This document shows positions 50,600-62,600 of a stretch of 64,000 bases of DNA, piece by piece. Location: contig NC_089856.1 of NCBI RefSeq assembly GCF_036373705.1, positions 9,046,501 through 9,110,500 on the forward strand. The letters run 5' to 3'. This stretch comes from Amia ocellicauda (taxonomy: Eukaryota; Chordata; Actinopteri; Amiiformes; Amiidae). The stretch's first letter is position 1, and each line of letters begins with the position of its first letter. Made by a program: the position numbers and the translations under genes. Under the pieces are notes generated by a model. That model did not search any database. It was not told the DNA's origin and saw only the letters and a program-made list of their open reading frames with translations.

Positions 50600-51923
50600 T
50601 CAGCGCTGAAAAGGCCGGCGCACTTTCTTGCGGCGCCTGGGTTTGCCACATTCGGTCCTGGAAGCGCTCTCTGGGCGCGACGGTCCTGGGGGGAAGCCAG
50701 GGCCGGGATTCGGGGAGGTAGGGAGGTTGGAGGTCGAGGTGCTGGCAGAACTGAAGGGGTTGGGACCGCCCGGTGCCCCTGGGTAGGAGGCGGGTGGCGG
50801 TGGAGGGAAGAAGCCCCCATTGGCCATTCCGTTGGGGGCACCCTGGAAGATGCGGTTAAAGAAGTCCTGCAGGTCAGCCGCCGAGCCGGGGCCGGGGCTG
50901 GGTCCTGGTCCTGGTCCTGGTCCTGGTCCTGGTCCTGGGGGGCCCTCCGAGGGGGTCCTGCACATACAGATGCAGAGAGAGAGATCAAGAAAAGGAATGA
51001 GGGAGTTACTTACACTGTACTCTGAAATTAGAAGTAGAAAGTGAGAGAACTTAATAACCATACTAAACTTACATTAACACACAGTACCGATAGAAGGTGT
51101 AAATCTAACAGATAAAGAAACTATTCCAGAAAATAATAAATCAGACTCAAATTATCATCAAATAATTATCGAACCAAAACCATCATCTACCAGAAAACCC
51201 AGAATGACACCGTTGATACTATGGAACATGACATAGAAGCCCACATAGGAGTCTGAGGCCTCCATGAATCTCTCTCCAAAAAACATGTCTGAGCAACAAA
51301 TAGATTAAAGACTTGAGCATAATTTTAAAAGAAACCAAAAGCGCCAATAAACCGCTGACCTACCAAAGCGACACGCTGAGAGAGTGGAGTCTGCGGAAAT
51401 AAAATAAAATAAGCTCTCTGGTTTGGACTAGATGATGAATGAGGTGGAGGCCCGTGTCAGTCAGGAAGATGATCTAAAGGCCAGAGACCAAAAAACCCTG
51501 GATGTACATGGTATAAGTCTAAAGAAAATTAAGAAAATCGAAGACTTTGAGAACAGACATCAATATTCTGGGGGCATTCAAAAACTCAAGAATTGGCTGG
51601 CATGCAGACGCGTCACAGTGGCACCAAGAGGGCAGATTTGTTTGCGTACTGAACAACAGTAATGGATGAGTATGCATCTTGTATCTTGGGGAAACAATGG
51701 CAGGGATTACATCAGGCAGGTCACCGGCAATGGTCAGCTGCAGAAATGTGTTAGTCAGAAAGTGCTGTGAAAGTTATGAAATACCACTATTTTGCAACAA
51801 AAGCAACTGTGTGAAAAGTGTATTGGTTTAAGGGAAGTGATGCAAGCTGTTACAATGGTAAAAATGAATCACCAGCAGTTCCGATCCTTGTAGGTAGAAG
51901 TGGATGCAGAATATGTAGATGTG

Positions 51924-51988
<65 letters not shown>

Positions 51989-54900
51989 AGTTTAGTGGTT
52001 TATTACAGGCACAGTGCTTAAGCGACACTTTGACCTTTGTTTGGAAATAAAAGGTTTCCCAGCAGACAAAGGGGGAGATGTGCAACTTTCTTCAAATTAA
52101 AAATGGCTCTCTGACCTTGCATTTCCTTGTCAACATCACTGCTTAATCATCTGAATCTGCTTATTCATCTACCAGTTATTTGACATTAAGGCTTTTCAGC
52201 CAAAACTTCAGCGACTAAAATGCCACATAACAGCTGGCAACCACCTTGGACTCTAACCACGCATATAAGAAGTGCACCACGCAGAGCTCGCTGCCACCGA
52301 GACAGCAGCAGAGAGTGCTGCTTTCATCACAGATCTACCGCAGGAGTTCAACTGTTGTTTTGATTTTTGGATCAAGGAAAACTTTTTAATTTGCATATGC
52401 AACTAAGAGATTTTCCTCCCAGGTACAAAACTTTGGGAACCCCTGCTCCATACATTCACACATCTCTCAATGAAGAGGAACACCGTACCTTGCCATTTAG
52501 AGTCGGATTACACTGTACAAGAGCTCACAAAAATAAGTAATGCAACAGTTTCTGATTACAGAAGGTGGTACACAGCTTCCGTGAGGGACAAATTACTAGC
52601 TTATTACTACAGCCCAATTGCATCAATAAATAGTTAAAATTAAGCTGCTTCTGGATACAGATACAGGTGGGAGTTTCTCATAGCAGAGTACTTTGTGCAG
52701 CCAGGAAATGTCAGTATTTCTTCTACCATTATACAAGCTCACAAAAAAAAGCAAACAAACAAGTGCACCTGCTCCACCCCAAACTCTCGACAACACACAC
52801 ACACACACCCACCCCCACAACAATTCAGTAACGGACAACCCTGCCTATGACACTTTCTGGGGGTATATGCATATAATCAGTTCAGTGGAGATCGGACCTC
52901 CGTGAAGTTGATTCCTTATTTTTTACTATTCCAAAAATAAGTAATGGTTAATCATTACTTATTTGTGATTTCCAATAAAAAGCATGGTTATTTTGGTTAT
53001 TGTTATTGGTTAATGTTTATTTTGTGTGTGTGTTTCAGGGTTTGCAAAACATAAGTAATGGTTACTCATTCCTTATTTCAGATATTGGTAACTTATTTAT
53101 TTATTCCTGCTTCCCATTTTTTTTTTTTTTTTTTTTTTTAAATAAGTAGTGGTTACTTATTTATTAGGTCCTGTTTTATTTTTTGTATGTTTCTTTAACA
53201 TTGATGTATTTTGCGATTTTGTGGTGAGCCACAGGTTTTAATAAACCAGGTTGTGATGCTTTAACCACACTCACCGAGGTCAGTGTCCTATTTTAACACT
53301 TTTTACAATGCACACAGTTTAAGTAGGGTCCACTCTCCATGAAGGAGCAACGAAGAAAACTAAAATCATAATCTTTCAGAAAACAGCCAGATGTCAGGAA
53401 GACACCACTTCACTCTGGGAAACACTGCCCTGTAGCACAGGGCACTCCACACACACCTGGGCCTGACCATCTGTGCGTCAGGGAGCTTTAACCTCCTGGC
53501 AGGGAATTAACTAAAAGGAAAAGCTTCCATAACATCAATAGGGGGTTAAACAAAACAAATAGATCAGTCAGAATCTGGCCCAAAATACTTGACAGTTTCA
53601 TCCAACCAGTAGCTCTCACTGAACAGAACTACACAATAAGGAAGAAACACCCATTAGAAACCATGCACGGAGAGTTCAGTAAAATCCCAAAACTGCATGC
53701 AAGGCTAAATTAGGACAATACCTGCTGCTCGTACCCATTCAGAAGAAAGCACTAACATCATGGATGCACCGGCAGGCGACTCGCTGCAGTACAAGGCCCT
53801 GAAAGCCCAAGAGCTCAGCCCAGAGAAGAGTCCTCTCAGTCAGCTAGCACTGACCCCTAACAGTAATAACTAGCTTCAGATCAGCACTGCTCTATCTGGA
53901 ACATTGGGACAAAATAACTAAAGAAAATCTATTGCTAAGCAAAGAATACAGAGTTGGCAGAAATGCAAAGCAGAGACGCATCATGATGAAATACAGGCTC
54001 GGTGACCACGGCCTGACAATATAAACAGGCCGACACAGGCTAACCTGGCTGCCCAGAGAGGATCGGCGCTGTGGTCACTGTTAGACAGGAGAGGTGGAGA
54101 CTGAGATACAATCTCTCCTGCACAAAATACTACCTCACAAGGGAAACACGCTTTAATCAAATCTGCAGGTCCCTCCTGCACTTCACACAAATTACTTGGT
54201 CAAAAAAGCCTTAACTAAACTACACTCAGTTGATCCTGAGAACATGTTATTTAAAAAAAACACAGTAAAGTTAATGACTAACTGGTACACTGCTCCAAAT
54301 CTCCCAATTGCACTTTAAACAGCGACCTTTTCATGGAAAGGAATTACGGACACAAAATGCATGCTTAGTCTGGCAGATTTCTAGTTCTTCACTGAGATTT
54401 CTGAGAAGGCAGAATTAAATGCCGAATGAATGTAGGCTGGGACTGGCCTAAACATTGGCAGTAAGCAGGCATTGTGAAGGAGCTGGTGTAGATGTTGGAG
54501 CAGGGGTTTTAAACTCAGTTCCTGGAGGGCAACGGTGTCCAATTAGAGAACCTGAATGACTGAATTAATGTTTTTGTTTTAATCCATTAGATGGATCCGA
54601 TATTACTGTAGGGATGTGGGACAGACGCTGGGACTGACCTGTGCCGGCCGGTGCTACTGTTGGTCTTGGAGCCGAAGGAGATGTGATAGGGCACCCGGTG
54701 AGTGTCTGGGGAAATGCCAATCCTCTGGCAGCCTGCCCACTCTGCCAGGAGAGAGGAGAGAGAGAGAGAGAAGGTGGGGGTAGAAAGAAGGATCAATAAG
54801 ATTAATTAACCACTAAGCACTTGAGTCATTAAACACAAGAACCAGGGTCCCTGCATGGCCTGACTGCTGACATATCCAGAGGAACATAGCTGGCCACCCC

Positions 54901-57900
54901 TATGTCAGAGAGTGAGTGAGTGAGGCAGGGCAGGGATACCTGTAATGTCGTAGACCTTGCCATCCATGAGGGCAAAGTAGGTGATGCGCAGGCCCAGCAG
55001 GCTGGACTCGGCCCAGAAGTCCCCCTCTTCAGCGCTGTGTCTCTTGTTGCACTCAGCACAGAACCGGGCCTGGCTGGGCTCCCGCTCCATCTCAAAGCGC
55101 CTGGAGAGACACGGACACAGGGCCGTCAGGGGCAACTACCACCAGCTCCCTCCCAATTCAAATTCTTTATCATATTTTCATGAATCTGTATTAGTTTGAG
55201 TGGTTGTTGCATTTTTAAATCCAACTAGGGAGATCTGTTCTTTAATAGTCTTGCCTTTCACACACTGATCGAGCGTTGGGGACTCTAGCAGGTTCTGTAT
55301 CGCCTGACAGAAGGCAATTTTCAACAACACTAATCTGCGACTCTTTCCCAGATCTCCATACTTTCTTTGAGACTGGGAATATCGATGACAATTCTTTCCA
55401 GCTCAAGCAAGTAGTACCATCAGGAAAAAATAGGCACCCTTATATAGATCTGGAACATCAAAAATAGTGTTGTATTTATTTAACCCCTCTTAAGAGCAGG
55501 GATGCAGTCTTACTTGTGTTTGCCCTCACACTTGCTGCACATCATGGTGTTCATCGCCTCCTTCAGGTCATCTTGCAGTTTGCTGAGGAATTCATTCATC
55601 GACTTGGATAACTCTGTCTCTGCCATGCGCTTCCTGATGGAGACACACAGACACAGTCATTAGAACTACTCAGTGTGCCGCTGTCTAATTCTTCAAGTGT
55701 AAACGATTCTCAATACCAAATGTCGCTAGTGACAGCAGGAATAACCATCAGAAGTGGGCAGCCCTAACATACAGGCCGCGCTCAGTGTGGCAGTGCAGGG
55801 GGCTCTTACAGATCGTACTCCCGACGGAGGTCTGGGTTGCTCACGATGTCCCAGGCAGCTCTCAGGACCTTGAAAGCCTCCCCAGCCCCCGGGTGCTTGT
55901 TCTTGTCTGGGTGGACCTGCCGCAGGCCAACAGAGAGAGGAAGGACGAGAAGGTTGGGGTTAGAAAGGGGGTGAGGGGAAATGGGTGACACAGAGAGAGG
56001 AAAGGTGTGAGTGAAGGAGAAGGGGGGGAGTGAGAGACAGATGTAATTTCTGCAGTGACATTACATTTTTTCCTACATTTGCTTTTGACAGTGTTGGGGC
56101 CCCCTCTTGTGGAATTTCAGGGTACTACAAACTAAAATATGAACATTGCAATCACCCATCTCTGAGCTTGTGCTCTCAGTTTTCAACCCAACTCCATCCA
56201 GCAGAAGCCTTGGTTAATGCCAACGTCACTAACCGATAATATCAGTATGGAAAAGTAACCTATTGCATTCCTTAATTTAGCCATAGCTATACAACACACT
56301 GTGAGGGCAAAGAACACAATTGCTTTAATACAAAAAGGAGCTCCCCCTGGTGGATCAGTCAGGCATTCGCAGGCCTACAGCTCACAAACCTTTCCACAGA
56401 CACCTGTCTGCCCAGCAGGTGCAACACACCTGCTGACAATAATGAAGGCAAGCTCTATAAAAGGAAGAGCAGGCATTATCTAATCACAGCACACCTGAGG
56501 GGAAACACAGGAGGGTTGGATTGTGCGATTGCTTGGCTTTGACCATGCTTTGTTTTGAGACCCCAAATTGGATATGGACCCTGGACTGGACCCAGACTAC
56601 AAATACCTTTATTGACCCCCTCGACCACAAGCCAGCCTCGCCATTGTTGCTGTGTTAAGCATTTTACTCGGTAAGCTGAATAGCAGCCCAAGGCTAGCTA
56701 TGGACTGCGCTCCACTGTTAGTCAGTGCCCACGCCCGGACTGGGTTTTAGGTTAAAGGTCATATTCCCGCAATGGGGGGCCAGCCAGCTGCTCCAACAGT
56801 CAGGTTCATAATATAATATACACAAACTCAGCAGGATTCAGAAGTAGATTTAACAAGATTGGAAATAATATTGGAAAGATGCAGAGAATATGAGCATCCT
56901 CTGTGCCTGGGGTTTATTGACTACCAGAAAGAATTTGATTCAATATATACACTTAGTCATCAGAGCTCTAAGAAATCAAAACATCGAGAAAACATAACTC
57001 CTTAAATATATCTACAATGCAACATCAGTAAATTGACTCTACCAAGACACTGACTAAATCAAAATCTGCAAAGGAGTACATCAAGGAGACACAATCTCCC
57101 CAAAACTCTTCACGGCAACTTCTGATAAAGCATTCAACACTTCGGACTAAAACTTGTTTAGGGATGGGTTTAACACTAGAAGCACTGACATTTCATATTA
57201 GGCTACCTAGTATAAGCACCAAAACCAGTCAAATGGACCAATATTAAATCTCATTTACTTCCTATTACTGGGTATGAGATTTACAGATTTCGTGGCGACT
57301 TCAAACACTCCTGCTGGGGCTGGCATGAAAACAGATTTTCAACAGGAATCACTTGGTTTTCCATAAGACACCAACATCACCCTCCAGACTGCACTCACAA
57401 TTTCAACTGCACTTAGACTAGGATTCCATACAAGAAACAAATAAAACCATAATCATACACACTTTAGAGCCATCAGCAAACCCCACGGCCATTCAACCAG
57501 AGGGGTCTTCCACTGAAGGCTTTATTGGCAGCTCATCTGACTGAGCTCCACAACAACAGCTGCAATCACTGAGCATAACCCACCCCCTTAACCCAGAGAG
57601 ATGGCATCAAGGCGCTCTTACTATGGCCTGTTTAGATGTCCATTTCATTAGACAGCTAGAGCAGGGCCCGGCCTCTTCATTTATAACCACATTCTTCAGA
57701 GGCCTATTTCAGGCATATTTAATGCCTTCTGGTTTTTGGTATATCCAAACTGCCAGCTACTTATTTCATTCAATTGTTGAGCTTATTTTTTGCTGTGTGT
57801 TCAAGGTATTCAGTGTCAGATGATTTAGACACACAGAAAGCCTGCAGGACTTTGACTCTCTAGCAACAGGGTGGGCCATGACTAACTTCTGAATCAAGCT

Positions 57901-59986
57901 GTTCAGAACAGACAACCAGACTATTGCCAAAATCCCCCACTGTCTAGCCATAAGAATGTAAATCACCTGTCCCGCTCCTCTTCACCAGCAGACCCCACAG
58001 ACTTCTGCGCTTTGGAATTCATTAACAGTTATCAGCACAGTACTACTGCACCTGGGTCTCTGTACTATTTTGTATAAGTTTGTAATCCCTCTCTACACAA
58101 GAGAGAGGTCCCCTGGAGAGTCCGAATGCAGCAGGCTTTACGGCTCAGTATTAAACCCATGCCATTTCCCATTTATAAAGACTCCAAAAAGCTTGGCTTT
58201 CAGCTCAATGGAGCTCCAAACTCTCAAGGCCCAGAAAAGACTAAGGGGCTCAGTTACTTGACTGCTAATTAACCAGTGTTTCCAGTCTTTAAAAGTTGGC
58301 CAATTTAGGAATTTAGGGTGGACATACAGAACTGGACTGGGAAGCCAGGGCTTGACATCATTGGTTTAGTACAGTTGCAAAAGTATAAATAAATAAATAA
58401 ATACATACATACATACATACATAAATAAATAATATATAAAAAAACAAACATCAGCTATAAAATAGTGACCGAACTGTCTGCCCCCCCCAACCCCCAGTGC
58501 ACAGCTCCCTCACCAGCACTGCCAGCTGCCGGTATGCTCTCTTCAGCTCGCCGTCGGTGGCGCTGGTCTCCACTCCCAGCACCTTGAAGGGGTCCAGCTC
58601 CTCCTCAGGCAGCTGGGCCAGCGCCAGCAGCCTCTCCAGCTCCTCCCCAGGCTGGCAGCGTCCAGTTCCGCCTGGGGAATCTGGGGCAGAGTGTGATGAA
58701 AAGGAGGAGGAGGGGGATGAAGAGAGGGTGCCCCACCTCAGTGCAGTCCTGAATTTCGCCCAACCCCCCACCAGTATCGCCCAGGCTCTGCTCTGCCAGA
58801 GTGCCTCCCAGCCCCGGCCCAGCCTGCCCCCGCACAGCCTCTCCAGTGCCCCCCCAGCCCAGCGCAGGCCCCCCGTGGCACACAGGAGAGCCAGGCAGAG
58901 CAGCGTGAGGAGGGTGCCCAGGACACGGCGCCCTCCACTAGCCAGGCCACGCCCCATGTCCCGCAGGGCCCCCACAGTCCACCGGCCCCTCTCAGCTAGG
59001 ACACTCCCCCAGAGCCCGGCTTCCCGCCGGAGAGTGCCAATGTCCGTAGCTTTGCAGAGCAGTTGGGAGCCGCAGATGTAGAGCAGGGTCCCTGCGACCT
59101 CCACCCCCTCCCCGCAGCGATGGGCGAACAGCACAATCAGGTCCACCAGTATGCGCAGGCAGGCTTCTCCCCGCGGCCACACCCAGTCCCACAGCAGCTC
59201 ACGGCTTAGTGGCAGGCCTCCCCACCCCGAGGGGCCCCGGGAACGGCCCTGCTGGCTGTGGTGGTGGTGGTGGTGGCCATTGTTCCTGCGTCGGGCCTGC
59301 TTATGCCTCCCGCCCGAGGACGCCGCCGCCTTGGAAGAGGATGACTCCCCCAGGCCTGGCCGCTCCCTCTCCCTGCCTTTCTGCCTCTTCCCTGCTCGTT
59401 GAGGGCCCGAGAGCCCATTCACCCTTGCCTCTCGTCCCCCCTCCTCCTCTTCCTCCTCTTCTTCTTCTTCCCCCTCCTTCTCCGATTCCTCCTCTGACAG
59501 CTCTTTATGTTCTTTGCCGTCCCCTTCCACACTCCCTCCATCCACCTCACCAGAAGGAAGGCGTTCGCAAATAGGGGGCTCACTGAGAGACTTTGGTTCC
59601 AGATCCCCTCCCGAAACTGGGCTCCGATCCCCAGCTTGCACCCCGCCCTCTGGGACCCCATTGGGTAACGGGCCCTTCAAGGCGTCGGCCTGCTTTGACC
59701 GCTCTGTTTCCGGGAAGTCATCCAGATAGGCCTTGGAAGCCAGGCCCTCCCTTGCCGTCTCCTCCCAGAGCACCCCCTGGGCCCTGCAGGTCTCCACCGT
59801 CACCGATGGCTGCTGGTGCTGGGCCTGAGAGTCTGTCCCGTCCCCTGGCTCTGGGGAGGGTTCAGTGCACAGCGAGTGGGGAAGGGGGGAAAGGCCATGG
59901 CACACTCCATTGCCCACCCCCCCACCAGTCGGCAGTGGCTCCTCTGCTAGGGTGCTCTTGCTGGCATTGCGAGCCTTCTTATCCAT
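50600..59986 (-). CDS. dnajc14: DnaJ heat shock protein family (Hsp40) member C14
   Basis: ER-membrane J-protein (human DNAJC14/DRiP78, 702 residues) that assists receptor export and limits flavivirus replication. Six minus-strand coding exons: 58514-59986, 55810-55916, 55514-55633, 54940-55100, 54639-54741 and 50600-50957, all in phase, encode 773 residues. Residues 1-260 are low-complexity, with ten Glu (173-182) and six His (238-243). Hydrophobic segments lie near 275-310 and 355-372. The J domain, about 466-530, has [15 protein letters not shown] and HPDKN; the HPD motif begins exon 2. A zinc-binding part follows with CSKC and CAEC pairs, then [20 protein letters not shown] and [19 protein letters not shown]. 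The last exon has a Gly-Pro repeat, [12 protein letters not shown] and the basic end [12 protein letters not shown], matching human. An in-frame TGA lies upstream of the ATG. Confidence 0.95.
50901..50937 (-). repeat. In-frame (GGTCCT)n minisatellite encoding Gly-Pro repeats
   Basis: Six hexamer units in the last dnajc14 exon encode alternating Pro and Gly, extended by related codons into GPGPSPGPG. At this position the human protein has only a short Pro-containing spacer before ADLQDF. Slippage of the hexamer changes length without shifting frame. Confidence 0.85.
51925..51983. repeat. (AT)n microsatellite
   Basis: About 29 AT units in the last dnajc14 intron. Confidence 0.95.
52935..53165. 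repeat. Three hairpin units of an AAATAAGTAATG palindrome
   Basis: Unit 1 (52935-52964) is a perfect 12-bp inverted repeat, AAATAAGTAATG and CATTACTTATTT, with a 6-base loop GTTAAT. Unit 2 (about 53050-53079) and unit 3 (about 53140-53163) repeat the ATAAGTAATGGTTACT pattern with changes. They are separated by unrelated AT-rich sequence and a T tract. Confidence 0.8.
56400..56830 (+). repeat. Uncertain interspersed element with TATAAAAGG
   Basis: A TATAAAAGG box at about 56457 is followed by a more GC-balanced stretch unlike its flanks. It could be a decayed LTR promoter or LINE 5' end, but no LTR ends or target duplication were found. Confidence 0.25.
56835..57150 (+). pseudogene. Non-LTR reverse transcriptase relic (R4/Dong-like)
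   Basis: The plus strand encodes [15 protein letters not shown], the RT motif around the first catalytic Asp, and farther on [15 protein letters not shown], the next conserved RT block (GVRQGD-type). Stops and frame changes occur between and after these, and the YADD motif is absent. The [10 protein letters not shown] form is typical of R4/Dong-clade LINEs. It lies in the intron between exons 58514-59986 and 55810-55916 of dnajc14, antisense to the gene. Confidence 0.65.
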
Positions 59987-60031
59987 CGCAAGCTTTGAGT
60001 CCTCCAGCCTTCATGATCCACCCATGCTCAT
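59987..60031 (-). other. dnajc14: dnajc14 5' UTR with two short upstream ORFs
   Basis: A TGTGTGTGGCAG acceptor precedes position 60031. The leader carries uORF1 (60031-60011, starting ATG AGC ATG) and uORF2 (60014-59979, 11 residues). uORF2 overlaps the main ATG in another frame. The main ATG has G at -3 and G at +4; the uORF2 ATG has A at -3. Whether the acceptor is used as placed is inferred. Confidence 0.55.
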
Positions 60032-62100
60032 CTGCCACACACAGAGAGGAGAAGAATGTTTTTATATTTGTAAATGTAAAATACTACTACCTAATAAACA
60101 GTATTCACAGAGAGGAGAAGGTCGGAACACAGGGAACCACACAAAACAAAACAAAAACCACACAAATTAGAAATGCTTTGTACTCATTTTCCATTAAGAC
60201 CTGCCAGTCAATAACTTTTGTAACTAATAAATCACTTTTACACTTAACCACATTAGCCACTGATCAAATACATTGAGCAATGGCCTAGGGTGTATTAAGG
60301 CAGTAAAACATGGACAAACAAAGTGTTGCGAGGGAGACGGAAGCCCTTTTGACTGAGCAGGGGAGATGCACAGAGAGAGAGCGTGGGGGGAAACAAAGGG
60401 AAACGGACTGCACATGGGTGACAGAGAAAGCTGATTCAAAAGCAATCGGGTACACCACAATTTTGAGAACAATTGTGTAGACTGTATTCCACTGACGATC
60501 TCCAATAAAAACAGTGACGTTTCAATGTTATTATTTATTGTTCTTATCCTAAATGAGAGAATAGCCCCTTGCATGAACACAATCTGGGTCATTAGTGTCT
60601 CATCTGGAAACAATGGCTCCTTGGGTGGAGCAGACAGGGACACGAGAAGTGGGTGGCATGATGTAGTCTAAAAAGAGTCGAAGGCCAAAGACTCAGATTC
60701 AATTATAATTCCCTACTTGGCCACACAGAAAACAAAAGCAATTCTTATCTGCACCACAGGGACGCATTTTTGCAATCTCAATCCACACACTGCCAGTACG
60801 GTGCAGGACCAAAGCAGCATCCATGCACTGCCAATAAAGGCCTAGGCTGAGCAATCTTATGACTATGAGAATTATTGTTACAATTGTTATTCTTTTATTT
60901 CCCAGAGGGTTATTTCTTTTCTTTTTGTTTTGGTCAAACCCTTCACTCAATAAGGATGTGTACACAATTTGTTTTACATGAGGTTAAGGTTACATAAGGA
61001 AAGAGTAGTTATAAAACAAAATAGCAAATATTTAAAGAGCCTCTCCAAACCAGGACTAGGTTGACTATCCCTAAACACGTGGTTTAGAAGGCAAAGTACT
61101 ACAGTCATGACAGGACTCTACTGTGTTTCATTTGCTGTGTGTTGCTAAAATAACACACACAAACCTCTGTAAACATGGACGTAATGCTCAGTTGAAAACT
61201 ACAGTTTTCATTAAATGTGTCTTATCAAAGCCAAAGGCATGGTACACCTTATCTTAGAGGTTTCTAGTGATCATTTGCAAAATAATGTCTTTTTATCTTG
61301 CACACAGTGGTCTGCCTGTTCCCAGCGCTGTTTCTATCCAATTTCCAAAAGTACTCTAGGTGCTTTGCAATTGACACCAGCGAAAAAGAAGTTTGAATAT
61401 GATCATAAACGGCAGCGAAGTCGCCATTGTTTATTGAATAAACTACATTAAACGATGGACCATTGACAGTCACTTAACAGACCGGTTAGACAAACACGTT
61501 GCATTGGTATAGCAACCGGGAGGATATTCAAATGCACTGCAACCCAAACTGTATTCTATCAATTTCTAATATTTTGAATGCAAATGTCACTGCTTAAAAT
61601 AACAGTAAACCTACCAGTATCAACCATTACGAATGTGTAGGTGCAATTCTAGTAAATACTTTATGCAATGGATATTTCTATAGCCCATTCGTCATTAATA
61701 CTTAACACGTCTTGTTCTGTACTGTGTCCTACGGCACGCTTTATAATTTCGCCCTCTTGTACTGTGTCACAGCAACTCAGAGGTACTCTAGTGTAACCTT
61801 TATGCTGCTTAATGCACAGGATTAAACGGCTAAGGACACGCATGCGCATTGTGGCACCACTAAACACAGCCTCCGCAACGCTGTTATATACAATTTAAAT
61901 ACCATTTAAAAAAGAACAAGACGCTTCCTTTACTGGGCGCATCCCCATATACTGGAAACGAAACCTCAAATGTGCAAGAAGAAAAGAGAAAACAAGAAGA
62001 ATAAAAACAAGCAAAACTTACTTTCCCCGTGCATTGGCCGGGAGACAAGGTGACATTTTCAAGAACATGCAGTTTATCGTCGGCATCCAAGAAAATGTAT
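60032..62100 (-). other. dnajc14: dnajc14 leader intron and flank
   Basis: No coding motif or clear transposon. The region joins the leader exon near the promoter at 62.1-62.5 kb to the coding exon. The donor of the leader exon could not be fixed. Confidence 0.5.
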
Positions 62101-62139
62101 ATTAACTAAAAGTGCTGGTTTTTGTTTTGTTTGTTTTTT

Positions 62140-62600
62140 TAAAAGGGAAGAAACCTTCGTCATGGGGGGACACCGAGCCGAGGGCGAGCGGTCTGCCCGG
62201 ACACAGACACAGCAGCGCGGCTCCGGCCAGGCTGAGAAAGCGCCGCGGCGGCCCGGCCTCTATATTTACACGGTCTTTTTCTAAAAGCTTGTCTCGCTGT
62301 CTGTCTCTGTCTCTCTCTCTCTCTCCCTCTCCCCCTCTCCTCTCCTCTCCTCTCCTCTCCCGGCTCTTCCTCACTCCGCTTCGGCTGCCCCTCCTGCTAC
62401 AGCTCCTGTTGTTGTTTGTCTTTTTCTCCCATTAACTTCCGGGGGCAACCGCCGAGCCAACCGCCACGGCCAAACTTCAAAGCTGGTTTCCGCCGTGTTG
62501 AGCTCTTAACACCCCCTGTGCAGACGCCAGAAACGCGGCGGCGCCGATGTTATCGAGGGCGTCCAGAGAGAGATGGTGCGAGTGAACCGGAGCAGCTGCC
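62140..62600 (-). promoter_or_regulatory. dnajc14 CpG-rich promoter and leader
   Basis: A GC- and CpG-rich block in otherwise AT-rich DNA. A perfect ETS site (CCGGAAGT on the minus strand) lies at 62435-62442, matching the site in the pan2 promoter. A CT/TCCTC-rich tract at 62299-62360 would be a GA-rich part of the leader. No TATA box is seen. Confidence 0.65.

Larger units (their letters stand above)
50958..54638 (-). other. dnajc14: dnajc14 last intron
   Basis: A 3.7-kb intron. Contains an (AT)n tract at 51925-51983, a (CA)n tract at 52793-52809, three hairpin units at 52935-53165 and a MITE-like end near 54500-54545. Otherwise no recognisable feature. Confidence 0.7.
55917..58513 (-). 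other. dnajc14: dnajc14 intron 1 within the coding region
   Basis: A 2.6-kb intron that splits the J domain just before HPD. Holds the LINE relic at 56835-57150 and a (CATA/AATA)n run at 58389-58435. Confidence 0.75.

Noticed and set aside
50269..50721. Frames with long Arg-Glu runs near 50.4 kb
   Set aside because: They are produced by the GA microsatellite and have no homology-like motif.
56400..56830. A solo LTR with TATA box
   Set aside because: Only a TATAAAAGG and a composition change are seen; TG/CA ends and a target duplication were not found. It is listed only as an uncertain repeat.
57165..57200. piggyBac-like end (TTTAACACTAGAAGCAC)
   Set aside because: No matching inverted end or TTAA duplication was found within the intron.
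58497..60276. Long plus-strand frames opposite the large dnajc14 exon
   Set aside because: They are shadows of the GC-rich coding exon. They lack family motifs and the minus strand has conserved splice and J-domain signals.
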